NCBI RefSeq assembly: GCF_001949145.1
Contig: NW_019091357.1
Span: 3,744,473-3,808,472 of the forward strand
Direction of reading: 5' to 3'
Source: Acanthaster planci
Lineage: Eukaryota > Echinodermata > Asteroidea > Valvatida > Acanthasteridae
Length of the DNA: 64,000 bases
Below are positions 37,992 to 49,947 of this stretch, in pieces (position 1 is the first letter of the stretch; each line of letters starts with the position of its first letter). The notes beneath the pieces were generated by a model. The model made no database searches. It was not told where the DNA came from and saw only the letters and a program-made list of their open reading frames with translations. The translations under genes were made by a program, and so were the position numbers.

Positions 37992-40900
37992 TCACAAGTA
38001 TTTTCTCGTTGCGGTGTAGCGGGACGTCGGGGTACCGAACCCGTTGAAATCACAGCTTGCAGACGACGCGTACGCTCCCATATCTTTGAACAAAGACAAC
38101 CGTTTAAATAGGGAAAGTATATGCGAAACTGATGAATTACTCGAAGAAAAATTCGCAGAGGCCATAATTAGAAACGTGTGTTAATGAGAATAAAATAATC
38201 TTGGGGGGCTGCCAAAAATGCAAAGTCCAAACATCCTTTGTTCAAACGTACACTATTTGGTAACCTGAAATCAGATACCATAAAAGAAAACATGGAAATT
38301 ATTGATGATAGATTGGTTCCCTTGAGAAACTTCCAGTTTGGGATCCTAACACTATGACTTTGGATCCTATGAGACATTCTATCTATGAAACATTCTATGT
38401 GACAGTTTGAGCTCACCCACCGCGGAAAATGACAAAGTCACCAGCTCGTAACTCCGGGAGTCTGCAGTCAGGGAAAATACAGTCGGTGGCGTCACAGGTC
38501 GGGCCCCAGATGCATGACGGGTAAAACGGCTCGTCTTCTTCCAGTTCCTATTTTCCATCGGGGGAAAAATAAAAATTCAGTTATTTAGCCCGTCATTTTG
38601 AGCCGTTGTTACATGCGTTACTTAAAAGTAGTTTTATTATACGTTCACATCACTCACCCTTAAGGGACACGGTGGTGCAAAATAGTCCGGAACAGTGTAC
38701 AGCGCATTGAAAGAGTTATATAGTCCAGTATTCACAAAGTAGTGTTTCTTTAGTTTGCTATTTTCCTGAAGTATATCTGAAATAAAACCAACATTTCTAT
38801 TTGTTACCAAGTACAAGTGATGCAACAATGTGGAGGAGCTGAAGTTGACAAGACGGTGATCATTCAGTGCATTTTGTATTCGGCTCGGTAAAATGGCCGC
38901 TGGTTGGCTTTTATGTCATACGAAGGCGTTGCAAGTCCACGTCCTTACAAGTTCAACTGAACCGAAATGTTCTGAGGGGGTAGAAAGGGTTTTATAGGAC
39001 CTGGGATCACCTTTTTATTGAGTGAGTGAGTAGAGCAGTTTTAAGGTGCAAGATAAGGATAACTCACCACTGCTGGCCCCAACTTTACGTGTGGCTATGA
39101 CGTTAGCCACAAGATGCACCGCTGATTGGACGTAGAAGGTCCCGGGCTCAGCGATCACCCTCACGCCGCAGTCTGCTGGGAAATGCTCCTCGAGTGACTC
39201 GCTGATAGCTTCTGCAAACTGCGAGCGGGATTTGTGTCAGGAATTAAAAATTAAAGGAAGTTTGCCATATGAGGAATGACAACGACATTCTCCCTTCACC
39301 TATTCGCTCCAAAACAAAATTGAAATGAAAAACATGCCTATATAAATTATGTGTACAACTGGAAAATGCATCATACCCATTTACCAGATGGAGAAATCAT
39401 TGTACAACCTGTTTCTTGTGGATCCAAGTTTTTGTTTCTAATTCACCTGCTGAAATCCAATTCTAAAGCTCGTTTTGCCCGGAAAACCGCCCCCGATGTC
39501 CAGTAGCGTCATGTCATAACCAACGGCTTTCCCGACGCCAAACAGTGTCTTGGCACAAGAGATGGCCCCAGCAAACATGTTCGGGTCCCGAGCACCGGCG
39601 CCAATATGGAAACTAATCGGATGAGACCAGAAAGCTCCAAGAACTGTTACCACTTGGCACTTGATTGATAGCAGCAATTTAAAATGAGGGGCAATAAATA
39701 ACTCTCGAAGTCAGGCGACATCAAATGTTCAACTATCACTTCGAAGCGATGGCTTCGACAGAAAAAAAACAGAATAAAGTTCTGTATTAATATTACTTGT
39801 AATTGATTCAACTTATTGACTCAAGCTGAGGGTTGGAAGTCCAACCAATGTTAACTCCTTAGGTAGTATAGGGGACGCTTATATTTGGCATTGTGTGGAA
39901 CCGCGGAACAGCTGGCCCTTGCTAGCTTTGTAAAGTCATCAACAGGTCTAAAAGAACAAGGCTTGCAAGGGTCTGTCCGGGGGACAGTACATGCACCCAT
40001 TAATCAACTGCATCGTCTCGAACTCGTCAAACACACACCTTATACCAACCACATTCAGTCCCAACGTCTTCGCCAGCTCCATCAGTCGTGGAATGCTGTC
40101 CTGTGAGCAGCCAAACTTCGATCCCAGCTTATAGACAGCGTTAGGGTCGTCATACCTCATCCGTAGCACTAGCCTTGAAACGCAAAAGGAGAAGGTAGGT
40201 CAGCAGGCGGGGTGGTAGAAAAAAAAACCTTTTGTCTTGGTGATCTTTTTCATACTAGAGGCTGTATCCGAAAGTAAACTAGATAAGATGGTTTTTAAAC
40301 TTTTTTTCACGAGAAAATTGTGCTGCCAAAAAACGCAAAGACTAACCTCACATTTACATGTCTAAGTATAACCATGTGAGACAATGGAACGCAATATTTC
40401 ATCATGGAGTTTTGGTAAAATAACCTGCCTCTGATAACCCTTTTGTGTGGCTCTGTCTGTTAAAAGTTGTAAGTGGCATTATAGCTTCCTTGATCAATTT
40501 CAATGTTTACAAACAAGGAAACTTAAAGCTTCGGCTTCACAGTTCAGAAGTGACTTTTCTGCATACATATATATTGACGTTACAGAGCGTGGATTTGGAA
40601 CCAGTACAGAGTAATATTTGAAACGGGACCAAAGATTGAAGAAAACCGAAGTACATCATACTTACGTTGCCTCTGGGTAGACGCGGTCGATCTTCTGCAG
40701 TTCATCAGCCGAGTCAAAAGTCATGAGGCTGACTCCCTTCTCCTTGGCGTAGCGGAGGTGCGACTCCTGTTTGCACGTGTTGGCGTAGATGATGCGGTCG
40801 GGGCTTGCTCCTGCATCCAGCACCATCTGAATCTCTCTCTTGAAAACCAAAGAAAATCGAGATAAAATTAATGTCCCACTATATATATAATGAGAAAACC

Positions 40901-41290
40901 TTCACGACACCGCGTCAATAATTGAACCACATTCATACCTTACTCGAGCAGTCAAATCCCCTTCCTAGTCCCACCAGTAGTCTCAGAATAGCTAAGTCGG
41001 GATTACACTTGACAGCTTAATTGAGAGGAAAAAATCAAATTAAAATTATGAGCGCGAAATGGGATGTATAAAGTGATTGTATGGAAAAGGAAATCACCTC
41101 CAACGTTTTACCTGTTGGTGGATCAGGACACTCAAAGTATAATGGAAAGGTGGCGAGGGAGAATGTGAATATAATGTGATAATTCAAAATTACCATAAAA
41201 AGTTTCCACTGTCGGTAGTAATTCCTGCCATTTTCTGTCTTTAGCAATGACGTCGCCGAGATCACATATATAGAAGGGGTCATCATAATC
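37992..41290 (-). CDS. Ornithine decarboxylase-like protein, second copy; first exon not found
   Basis: Nine exons on the minus strand, in transcription order: 41290-41194, 41015-40939, 40838-40666, 40173-40039, 39612-39447, 39218-39068, 38776-38658, 38547-38421, 38083-37992 (378 aa, open throughout). Exon lengths match exons 2-10 of the + copy exactly (97, 77, 173, 135, 166, 119, 127, 92), except exon 7, which is 151. Motifs: AVKCN with the PLP lysine, [40 protein letters not shown]. The active-site loop reads VNTGLYNSF where ODC has VNDGVYGSF, and EPGTFY replaces EPGRYY, so substrate choice or activity may differ. The family makes putrescine or acts as antizyme inhibitor. An exon like the 58-codon exon 1 of the + copy was not found upstream, where a LINE begins about 100 bp away. 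The gene ends without the ODC C-terminal degradation tail. Confidence 0.88.
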
Positions 41291-41389
41291 CTGCAATGGA
41301 AATAAATAATGATCGAACTGAGTTCAATTTCTTTAAAGCTATAGAGATGGAATGTTAATTGCAAAGTTCCCAAAGAAAAATGGATACTT

Positions 41390-43660
41390 GTGACGTCACA
41401 TGAGAACGCTAATCCAGGTGCCACTGTGATTATAGCCGGAGATTTCAACCATGTAAATCTCAGGAAAGGTCTCTCTAAACTCTATCAACATCTCAATTGT
41501 GCAACAAGGAAGGATAAGACTCTGGACCACTGCTATACAACGATCAAGGATGCGTACACAGCCCTGAAAGGTACTTCTCTCAGGGAATCAGACCATAATA
41601 TGATCCATCTTGTTCCATCATATAAACAGAATTTGAAGCGAACCAAGCCTATCATTAAAACTGTTCCTAATTGGAGTGAGTTGTCTATCGCTGAATTACA
41701 AGATTGCTTTGCTTTTACTGATTGGGACGTGTTGTTAGACCCTGATGATATCCATGGCAGCACTGAAGTTATTACTGATTGTATATTTTTTTGTAAAAGA
41801 TCCTGTAATCCCAGGAAGACAATTAAAATTTACGGAAATGACAAACCATGGTTCGGTTAGCAAAGTTGAGAGCTAAGCAAGAGCATTGCAGCAGCAGGAT
41901 GAAAGTGCCTCCACAAAAAAAATCTAAATATGAACTCCGTATAGCCATCAAATATGCAAAAAAAAGACTATAAGATCAGGTTGGAGTCAGAGCTGTAAGA
42001 CAACAAAAAACATGTATGGGGCTGTGTTCGGAAAATTGCTCCCTACAAAAGTAGACCCAAACCTACAGCTTCGAATGATCCGAAGCTTCCTGATGAACTC
42101 AGTGAGTTCTTCGCTCGTTTCGACTGTCACCCTATAGAACCTCCTCCAGAGATCCCAACTATGGATAAGCAGTCTTTAATTATTAATGAGACGGACACCA
42201 GACGCACAGTCAAATCTCTAAATGTGAGAAAAGCAACAGATCTACATGGCATCTCCAACAAGATCCTAAGACTGTGTGCGGATGAACTTTCCGGTATTGC
42301 AACTTTTCTCTATAACTGGTCTTTGCAGATTTGTGTTGTTCCGCACAACCTAAAAAAGTCTGAAATCGTACCGATTCCGAAACGGATTCCAGTTACATGA
42401 ATGAATGGCAATAGGCATGTGGCCATGACGTCTAATGTAATGAAACCGCTTGACCGAGTAGTACTCCAGTTTTTAAAAACAGTTATTCCAAAGTGTTTGG
42501 ACTCATATCAATTTGCCTATCGAAACAATCGCTCTGTTGAGGATGCAGTGAGTTTGATTCTCCACCGTGTACCCCAACACTTGGACATTCGATCTCCCAA
42601 TTATGCCAGAGTACTGATTGTAGATTTCACTTCCGCTTTCAACACTAATTTACCATCCAAACTGATTATGAAACTGAAATAGTTAGGTGTAAATTTCGAT
42701 GTTTGTAAATGGATTTATAGCTTTCTTTCATACAGATTGCAGGTTGTCCAAATTGGCAAGAACTTGTCCAAGCCACTCGTTATTAATACTGGTGCATTGC
42801 AAGGATGTGTACTGTCACCGCAGCTTTATTCTTTATTCACGCATGACTGCATATCATCCTTTAATGATTGTGTTGTCTCTAATTTTGCGGATGATACAAC
42901 TGTTGCTGGGCTTATCTCGCACGGTAACATTATCATGAGCAAGTGAACATTTTAGTGAAATGGTGCTCCGATAATAATAAGACCAAAGAGATGGTTATTG
43001 ATTTTCAGTATGGGAATCATGAAGTTCTGCCGCTTTTTTTATCAATGGGACCGAAGTGCAGGACGCTATCATTCAAATTTTGGGTATTTTATCTTTTATG
43101 GGCTGAACATGTTGATTACTGTGTAAAAAAGGCTCAGCAGCGATTGTATTTTCTCCGCCGTTTGAGAAAATCTCGTGTTTTATCGTGCCGTCATTAAGAG
43201 TGTTCTGACACTCTCTATTACTGTTTGGTACGGAAGCACTACTGTTGATGAGAGAAGGAATTTAGCTCGCGTTGTAAATACAGCATCACAGATCATTGGT
43301 ATTGAAATGAATTCGGCTGAGGAGATTTATAGACAGCAAACATTGGCACGTGCTCACTCCATTACTGCAGACGAGTCTCATCCGACCACTGAGCTCTTTT
43401 AAATGATGAGGCGTGAATGCAGATCAATTCAGGGAAGCACTAAGCGATTAAACCGCTCATTTTATATCACTGCAGTCAGGTACCTAAATGGAAATTTTAA
43501 ATAAATTTCAAATATATAAATATTTCTTAAAATCTTAACCTAAATTAATCAAAAATAGACTGTAATTGTGCTTTTCTGAATATTTTAGATATACATGTAT
43601 TTTAGGTTTTTACTGAGCAAGCAGTCAAGTATTTTCTACTATTTGTACTTTTAATGAATA
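41390..43660 (+). mobile_element. Rex1/CR1-type non-LTR retrotransposon, 5'-truncated and decayed
   Basis: The translation shows the end of an AP endonuclease domain (IAGDFNHVNL at about 41410, LDHCYTTI, ESDHNMIHL). A linker follows, then a reverse transcriptase: VRKATDLHGIS, VPIPKR, MKPLDRVV, FAYRNNRSVEDA, VDFTSAFNT, GALQGCVLSPQLY, the catalytic FADDTT (about 42885), TKEMVIDF and KKAQQRLYFLRRLRK. The order and wording resemble Rex1/CR1-clade elements common in fishes and marine invertebrates. At least five stops or frame changes separate the blocks, so no protein can be made. The 5' end is cut within the endonuclease domain, as target-primed reverse transcription often leaves it. Confidence 0.85.
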
Positions 43661-43672
43661 TGTAGCAATAAA

Positions 43673-44000
43673 TTGCTATGCTATGCCATGCTGTGCCATT
43701 CTGTACCATGCTGTGCCATGCTGTACCATGCTGTGCTTTTGCATATGCTATGCTGTGCTATGCTGTGCTATTCTGTGCTATGCTGTGCTGTGCTGTGTTG
43801 TGCTGTGCTATGCTATGCTGTGCTATGCTATGCTATGCTATGCTATGCTATGCTATGCTATGCTGTGCTGTGCTGTGCTATGCTATGCTATGCTATGCTA
43901 TGCATGCTATGCTATGCTATGCTATACTATGCTATGCTATGCTACGCTATGCTATGCTATGCTATGCTTATGCTTATTCTATGTATGCTATGCTATGCTT
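43673..44000 (+). repeat. Pentanucleotide microsatellite (ATGCT)n
   Basis: About 330 bp of ATGCT/GTGCT/GTACC variants, purest at 43800-43970. Because the unit is 5 bp and has no stop in any plus frame, all three forward frames stay open for 109-126 codons; these are artefacts. It follows immediately on the 3' end of the Rex1/CR1-type LINE. Confidence 0.95.
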
Positions 44001-45204
44001 AGACGGAAAATTAACGAATTAACGCCAAGAAATCCTTTCACGGCGGGTGGGTGGGGGACGTAAATCGTGCCGCTGGAACCCCACCCCCACCCCACACACA
44101 TGTGTGTATTTGCCTGCATTCATGGGATATATATTCCTATTGGGATACAATTCGCTTATAGCTAGTCAGAAGATAGTGGGACCTACCCGCTCTGCTGAGG
44201 AATTCGCCTCGATGCTCCACTTCGCTATCATGGAAATCGACTCCTTCTCGTACATGCTTATTTTAACTCCTGAATGGGGTGACGGGTCATCCATGGTACT
44301 CTAACAAAAGGAACGAAATTATTTGGGGCGGTTTCAGTGTATCAGTACTAGTATGTAAAGCTCTGAAAAGAATTGTGGACCTTTCAAGGTACTACGTACA
44401 GCCTTTGAATTGAGAGCAATAAATGGGAGCCAATTTTGAACAGCCACTACAGGTCAGTTTTGGGCGGTCACTATTTGGCAAGGAAGGTCATCCATTTAGC
44501 TGGGTGGTCCGTACACTTGATAGAGTCGGAGTGATGTGTTTTGCAGGGCCAAGCAGCATTTGGAAGTATAACGCATACACATTAATTACGAACAACTCAT
44601 GGTTGAAAGGAAATAAACTCAATGGAATACTACAGGTGAGAAAACCTTGCAATTAACCATATTCTCACAACCAAGGGGAAGTAAACTCTAGATTCAACCA
44701 TTTTCGACAATGTAAGAGGGGGAAAAATGACCTGTGACAGCTGCAATAGTAAAACGCCTAACTGCATACAAAGAACTGCTGTGGATTTAGCAGCCGTGAC
44801 CAACTGCATTACCCTTACGTGACCCCAGTGATCTGTACACAGAAAACGGAGATCAGGACAAAGCAGTAGGTACAGGGGTACTGGGTTTACCTTACACATA
44901 GCCTACATGTACATTAAAATACACACGTATGTACAAGTACATGTATTTAGGTTAAATATGTATGTCTGGTTTGGCCGTAGATGTTCTGTAGTCCAAACAA
45001 AAAGAAAGATCTATCCAAGTGACAAATTAAGCTAAAGTATCAAATAAAAGAAATCCTCACATACCTGGCAATAGGGATAGATGTGGTATTAGAGATTTCT
45101 CTGCAGTGTGGTTTTATTCTGCAGTGACCTGACGATGCTATGGTGTATAATTTATGACAAACATTTCTCTCTCTCTTGCCTCACTCTAGGCCTTCGTCGC
45201 CTTC

Positions 45205-45435
45205 TTGCCATTTTTTTGTACACACACAACGCCTCGCGTCGTGCTGTTTTAGGTCTTTTCCTTGTTGCACTTTTTTCTGCCTAACTGTCGACCCTTCCGT
45301 CGCCCGTCGCGTCGTACCGTTTGTGTCACGTTGTGCGTCGTGTAGACCATTGCATCGCCTATTACGTCGCCTGAAGCACGACGCGACGCACGAAACGACG
45401 CACAACGACGCGTTGTGTGCTGTCGCTCTTTGTTT
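45205..45435. repeat. CGTCG/CGACG-rich degenerate repeat
   Basis: CGTCG or CGACG occurs more than a dozen times within 230 bp in otherwise AT-rich, CpG-poor surroundings. CGCGTCGTGCT near 45235 and its complement AGCACGACGCG (45375-45385) form an inverted pair. No unit of fixed length is clear. Confidence 0.55.
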
Positions 45436-46680
45436 CATGGTGTTTATGGAGAGCGCCTTTACTGTTTTCGTTCATTTTCTTCCCCCCATCCTTGCTTGCA
45501 CAGTACATGCCACAGGTAGCAGACCTTGATTCTGTTGTTTTGTGTTTTCATTAAGAGTGAGTTGTTGAAGAAAACTGTTTCTTCTAATTCTGCTTTTTTT
45601 AAAATCAAATGTAATCAGAAAGAGTTTCGAGACCAATCAGCATTGTCTTTGTTGCAGACAGCATATGTAGCTTCATAAATGCATGGTCCTTTCCGGGCAT
45701 CCGTAGTTAGTCTGCTATATTGGGGGCACTCACAGCAAATATGGGGTGATCTCCAGATATGAATAGCCCGTAGTGGTGCACCCTTGTATTAAGGCCAGAT
45801 ATCTGTCCACCGAGCTCATTAACCCGAACACTCTTCGGTCCTCCAACAGGTGAAGGATTGAGGAGGGTTAGGGTTTTAATAAAAGTTATAGATTCAAAAT
45901 ATTCTGTATTAGAGGATCCTGAGAGCCATGGAAATGGGGGAATAGAAGAAACATGAGACTGAACCTCTGGGCCGGACTCGGGGCTTCCAATTCTGAGCAA
46001 GTTGGATGCAATCGGGTCCGAAGGTGGCCACTATTAGAGCCATCTTGCAGAGGGGTGGTTTTTCAAAATGGCTGCTTTTCTTGACGTGGACATTTTCTTC
46101 ATTTTAGGGGTGGTCTGCTTCTGGTGAAAATTTCTCAAAAATTCATTGCACAGCCCCCCGAAAATTGAAAAGAAAATGAAAGAAGACATGTGGAACATCA
46201 TTTTTCTGTGCAGCTTGAACACCTGTAAGAGGTGTACCAGCAGCAGTCCATGTCCGTCCCAAGGCACCGGCGCTGTGTCCATCCCGGCTGCAGTGCCGGT
46301 GCCGCAGACGATCTCAGGTAATCACTCAGCTGACGGCTTGCCGTTGTCAACAAATCACTGCCACAGTGTCTGCGAATACATGCCTGGTCGATTATAAAAA
46401 TAGCACATACATGTACTACAATCCGAAACATGCAAATTGATTTTAGCCTACCCTGATTTTCACTGAGAGCTGGATGTTCCGAGGAGGATTTTGAAGTAAC
46501 GCCCAGCAATGAATTGCCACAATTTCACTTTTATCTCAACAAAATAAGATCAAGACGATGAACGTCAATGTGAGCACTCGTAACTTACATTGTACATGTA
46601 CATAGTACAAGTAACAATAATGTTTGAAACCGTGGCTATCAACGATTGATCCGGGTGAACTTGAAAGCCAGCGGTGGGAT

Positions 46681-46860
46681 TTCCCATACTGCTTCCTTTT
46701 CTTAATTGCTCTGGGCCACTCCACGCGCGAAGTTGGGTCTCTTTATTTGAGCATCATAAGTCTGAAAATTGCCCAATTTAGAGATTGTGTTGTAAAGGGA
46801 AAAGGTATTACTTATTACTTCCATTTAGTTTGTCACATGACATTGACGTCTCAGGTCAAC
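46681..46860 (+). repeat. Dispersed repeat copy 1
   Basis: It contains ATACTGCTTCC, CTCTGGGCCACTCC, CTCTTTATTTG and TAGTTTGT in the same order as the copy at 47665-47850. The two are about 70-75 percent alike by eye, in the same orientation, about 985 bp apart. The element type is unknown. Confidence 0.6.
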
Positions 46861-47664
46861 CCTCCTCCATTAGTTATTTGCTAAACAAAGCCAAAATATA
46901 TTGGTTTATGTAAAGATATCTTCATAACAAGTTATTTCGTACTAAAAGTACTTTTAAAAAATCACTAATAAATTTAAAAATTTAGCAGTCCAAAGCCCTG
47001 CCGAAGTCACATAAACAACGTTAACGGTTACTTCAGACAAAATTAAGCTCAAGATTTTTAGGTAGACATCACTATGCTGTCATCTAAAAAGTGTGTTCCC
47101 CGCACACTTTTTCAAAAATTTCTTACTGAAACACAGGCCACTGAGGCTTGCTAGACATCCTCCGGAACACCATTTAAGTACACAACTTTTACACAAAACG
47201 CTACTGGGCCATCGGCATCTAAGGCTAATATCGGTGTATACAAAACGTACTCAGAGATGTGCCAGCTACAGCTTAAACACATCATACATTTATTACAGTC
47301 ATGGATATATGTAATTTTAACTGAGTGTATTTTTGTCTTTTGTGTACGATTTTGGTGAATAAAGTCTATTGTTTTATCTGTATGTATTTATCGTTCCATT
47401 AGAAATGAAACTTCTGTATTTTTATGATGTGGACAAAAATTTCTAATCTGATGTCAATACAATTACTGGAAAGGACTTCTGTGCACGTAGCGCTGCTTTT
47501 ACGTGTTGAAAAAGAGGACTTACGAAAATGTGTCGAAACGTTGTTTATATATGTGTATATAAGAACGCTGAGTAGAACAGGGCACCCAACAGACTTCACT
47601 CCTGTCAATCTTTCATAAGAGTGGCCTGGCACAGCTATTCCCAGAGCGCGGCGGAAAGGACAAA

Positions 47665-47850
47665 ATGATACTGCTTCCTACTTCTCGAATGCTCTTTTGT
47701 CTCTGGGCCACTCCCCACGCAAAGACTGCTCTCTTTATTTGGGCATTATAAGTCTGGAAACTGTGCAAATCCGGAAATTGTAGTGTAATTGGAAAAAAAA
47801 TAGTACTTATTATTTCGATTTAGTTTGTTGCAAACATTTTGGCATTGACG
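47665..47850 (+). repeat. Dispersed repeat copy 2
   Basis: It shares ATACTGCTTCC, CTCTGGGCCACTCC, CTCTTTATTTG, TTATTATTTCGATTTAG-type sequence and TTGACGTCT with copy 1 at 46681-46860. Neither copy has clear ends or target duplications. Confidence 0.6.
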
Positions 47851-49759
47851 TCTTGATGATCTATTAGGCCTATAAATAAAATCAGTGCCGCACGCCGGCG
47901 TATGGGGGTCGGCCTGAATGCCACGCAGAAATGCCGCAAAGGTCGAAGTTGACTAGGTGTAGGGGCACTCATGCGCCCACTTAAGTCGATGAGATAACTC
48001 TGTTCACAGGCTGTCTGGGAACGACTAGTCTCCCCATCGAACAGTGCCTCCAAACGGTTAATTACTTGCTTTGTCAACCTGCTTTTTAGATTATTTTGCA
48101 CTTCCACGATTTTTGAACACGTATGCTAATGAAAATTATCTGGTGCCTGGCTGTTCTTTCAATCAGCGTTCATTTACTGCGTATGGTATCTGGTATCAAG
48201 TCAGCGTAAGTAATTTGTAGGCCTATATGATCACAATTTCATAATGGAGAAGAAGGACCATTTACAAGAGAAAGTGCGGTTGCACTAGGCCGCGGCAAAC
48301 GTGAAACAGGCTCACGTTAAACACGTTGAAAATTTTAAACAAAATACACGAGATACATCGTTTCCTTGACGTTTCTGCTTCGAATCAGGTTAAAGGAAGA
48401 ACATTTCCTTGCCAGAAGTTTTGGAAGCTATACATAGTGGAAATGAAGGAACAAGTTGGCTGCGAAACAATGAGCCATAAGGGGAATAGCCTTTATTCAC
48501 ATCTCGTATAATTCCGCAGATTCTTGTGTTAAAACAAATCAAAGCCAACAAACTGTCTTTTGTCGGTTAAATTTAGCCGACGCCAGCTAAACATACATAT
48601 GGCCTTTGAAGTATCGAATGATGTAAATTTTGCTGAAATAATGTTAATTTTTGGCAAAATTTGGTTCATTTGACTATCGAGTATAAGATCCCACTCTGAT
48701 TTCGGGGGGTAACAATATGAACTTTTGCGCCCTTACTTGGGTAAAAAATTATAATAACAAAAATCGTCGCTACACATGGATAAGTAGAGTAATGAGCTTT
48801 CATTAATTTAGAAAAATAATCTAGCATGTGGCCACGTGTTTTCCATTATTTTTCTGACACTTTTCGCGAGCAAGATTTGTTTTTTTGCCATTCGTTTTCG
48901 GCTTGCACATGTTGAATGTGATGATCATTCATGCTACCGTGACGCAAGTAGTTGTGCACACGCGTGTTTGGAATAATGAATTTAGAAAACACACCAAGGC
49001 ATCAACAGATTTTAAACTATTTTTTTGTTTTCAGGATCACCGAAATAGTCCAAGCGTCGTCGCCAGCTCATTAATTATTCCAAACGAGGTCACGCACTGA
49101 ATGCTGTGCTCACAGCGCAAATAGAACGAGCGGGTTATCCTTGTAATCACTGCGCTGCGGTCATGCTGCAGTACATGTGTACATTCTTTTGCATTCCATG
49201 CTTGCGAAAGGAATGAACACTCTGGCAAATCAATGCAATTTTCAACTCCAGCGGACTCGGAAGCTCTTCAGTTCTTGTGGATACCACTATCTTCAGACCA
49301 TGATCGTCTTTCTGTTTGACATGTCTCCGAGAAGTAATTTCACATAACTGGTCCAGTACGTGTATTTCGGTGAGTGATATATCGGCCTATGCAAATAAAA
49401 GAACAAAAATTGAATTGTCTCTTTCCACTCACAAGCAACGCATGACGAAGCGTGAATTATGGCACCGAGACATTGATCTTGCATCAGTTCGTCACTTTGG
49501 TAGGCTGAATTCCCTGCTGAAAATTCAGATGAAAGACCATCCGAGAATTAGGGGTGCAGTGTCCCAATTCAAGGAAAATTCTGTCTCCGCCAGGCCAAGG
49601 CGCACAAAAAGTACCCCCAGAGATTGTTTCGAAAAGAGGGGTCTGTTTGGGCCATGAAATGGCGGAACTGTGTCAGTATGGCCCAGGATCATCTCTGTAG
49701 ATTCAGGGGCACCCATCTGGGGGCAAAGCAAACAAAAATGGGATTGAAAATTAGTCAGA

Positions 49760-49947
49760 NNNNNNNNNNNNNNNNNNNNNNNNNNNNNNNNNNNNNNNNN
49801 NNNNNNNNNNNNNNNNNNNNNNNNNNNNNNNNNNNNNNNNNNNNNNNNNNNNNNNNNNNNNNNNNNNNNNNNNNNNNNNNNNNNNNNNNNNNNNNNNNNN
49901 NNNNNNNNNNNNNNNNNNNNNNNNNNNNNNNNNNNNNNNNNNNNNNN
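49760..49947. other. Assembly gap (188 Ns)
   Basis: An unbroken run of N. Open frames running through it are meaningless. Confidence 0.99.

Noticed and set aside
43673-44063. Three overlapping open frames of 109-126 codons on the plus strand
   Set aside because: They are translations of a stop-free pentanucleotide repeat.
49316-49657. A 113-codon open frame beside the N gap as a gene
   Set aside because: No recognised family, and an equally long frame lies on the opposite strand. Sequence next to the gap cannot be checked.
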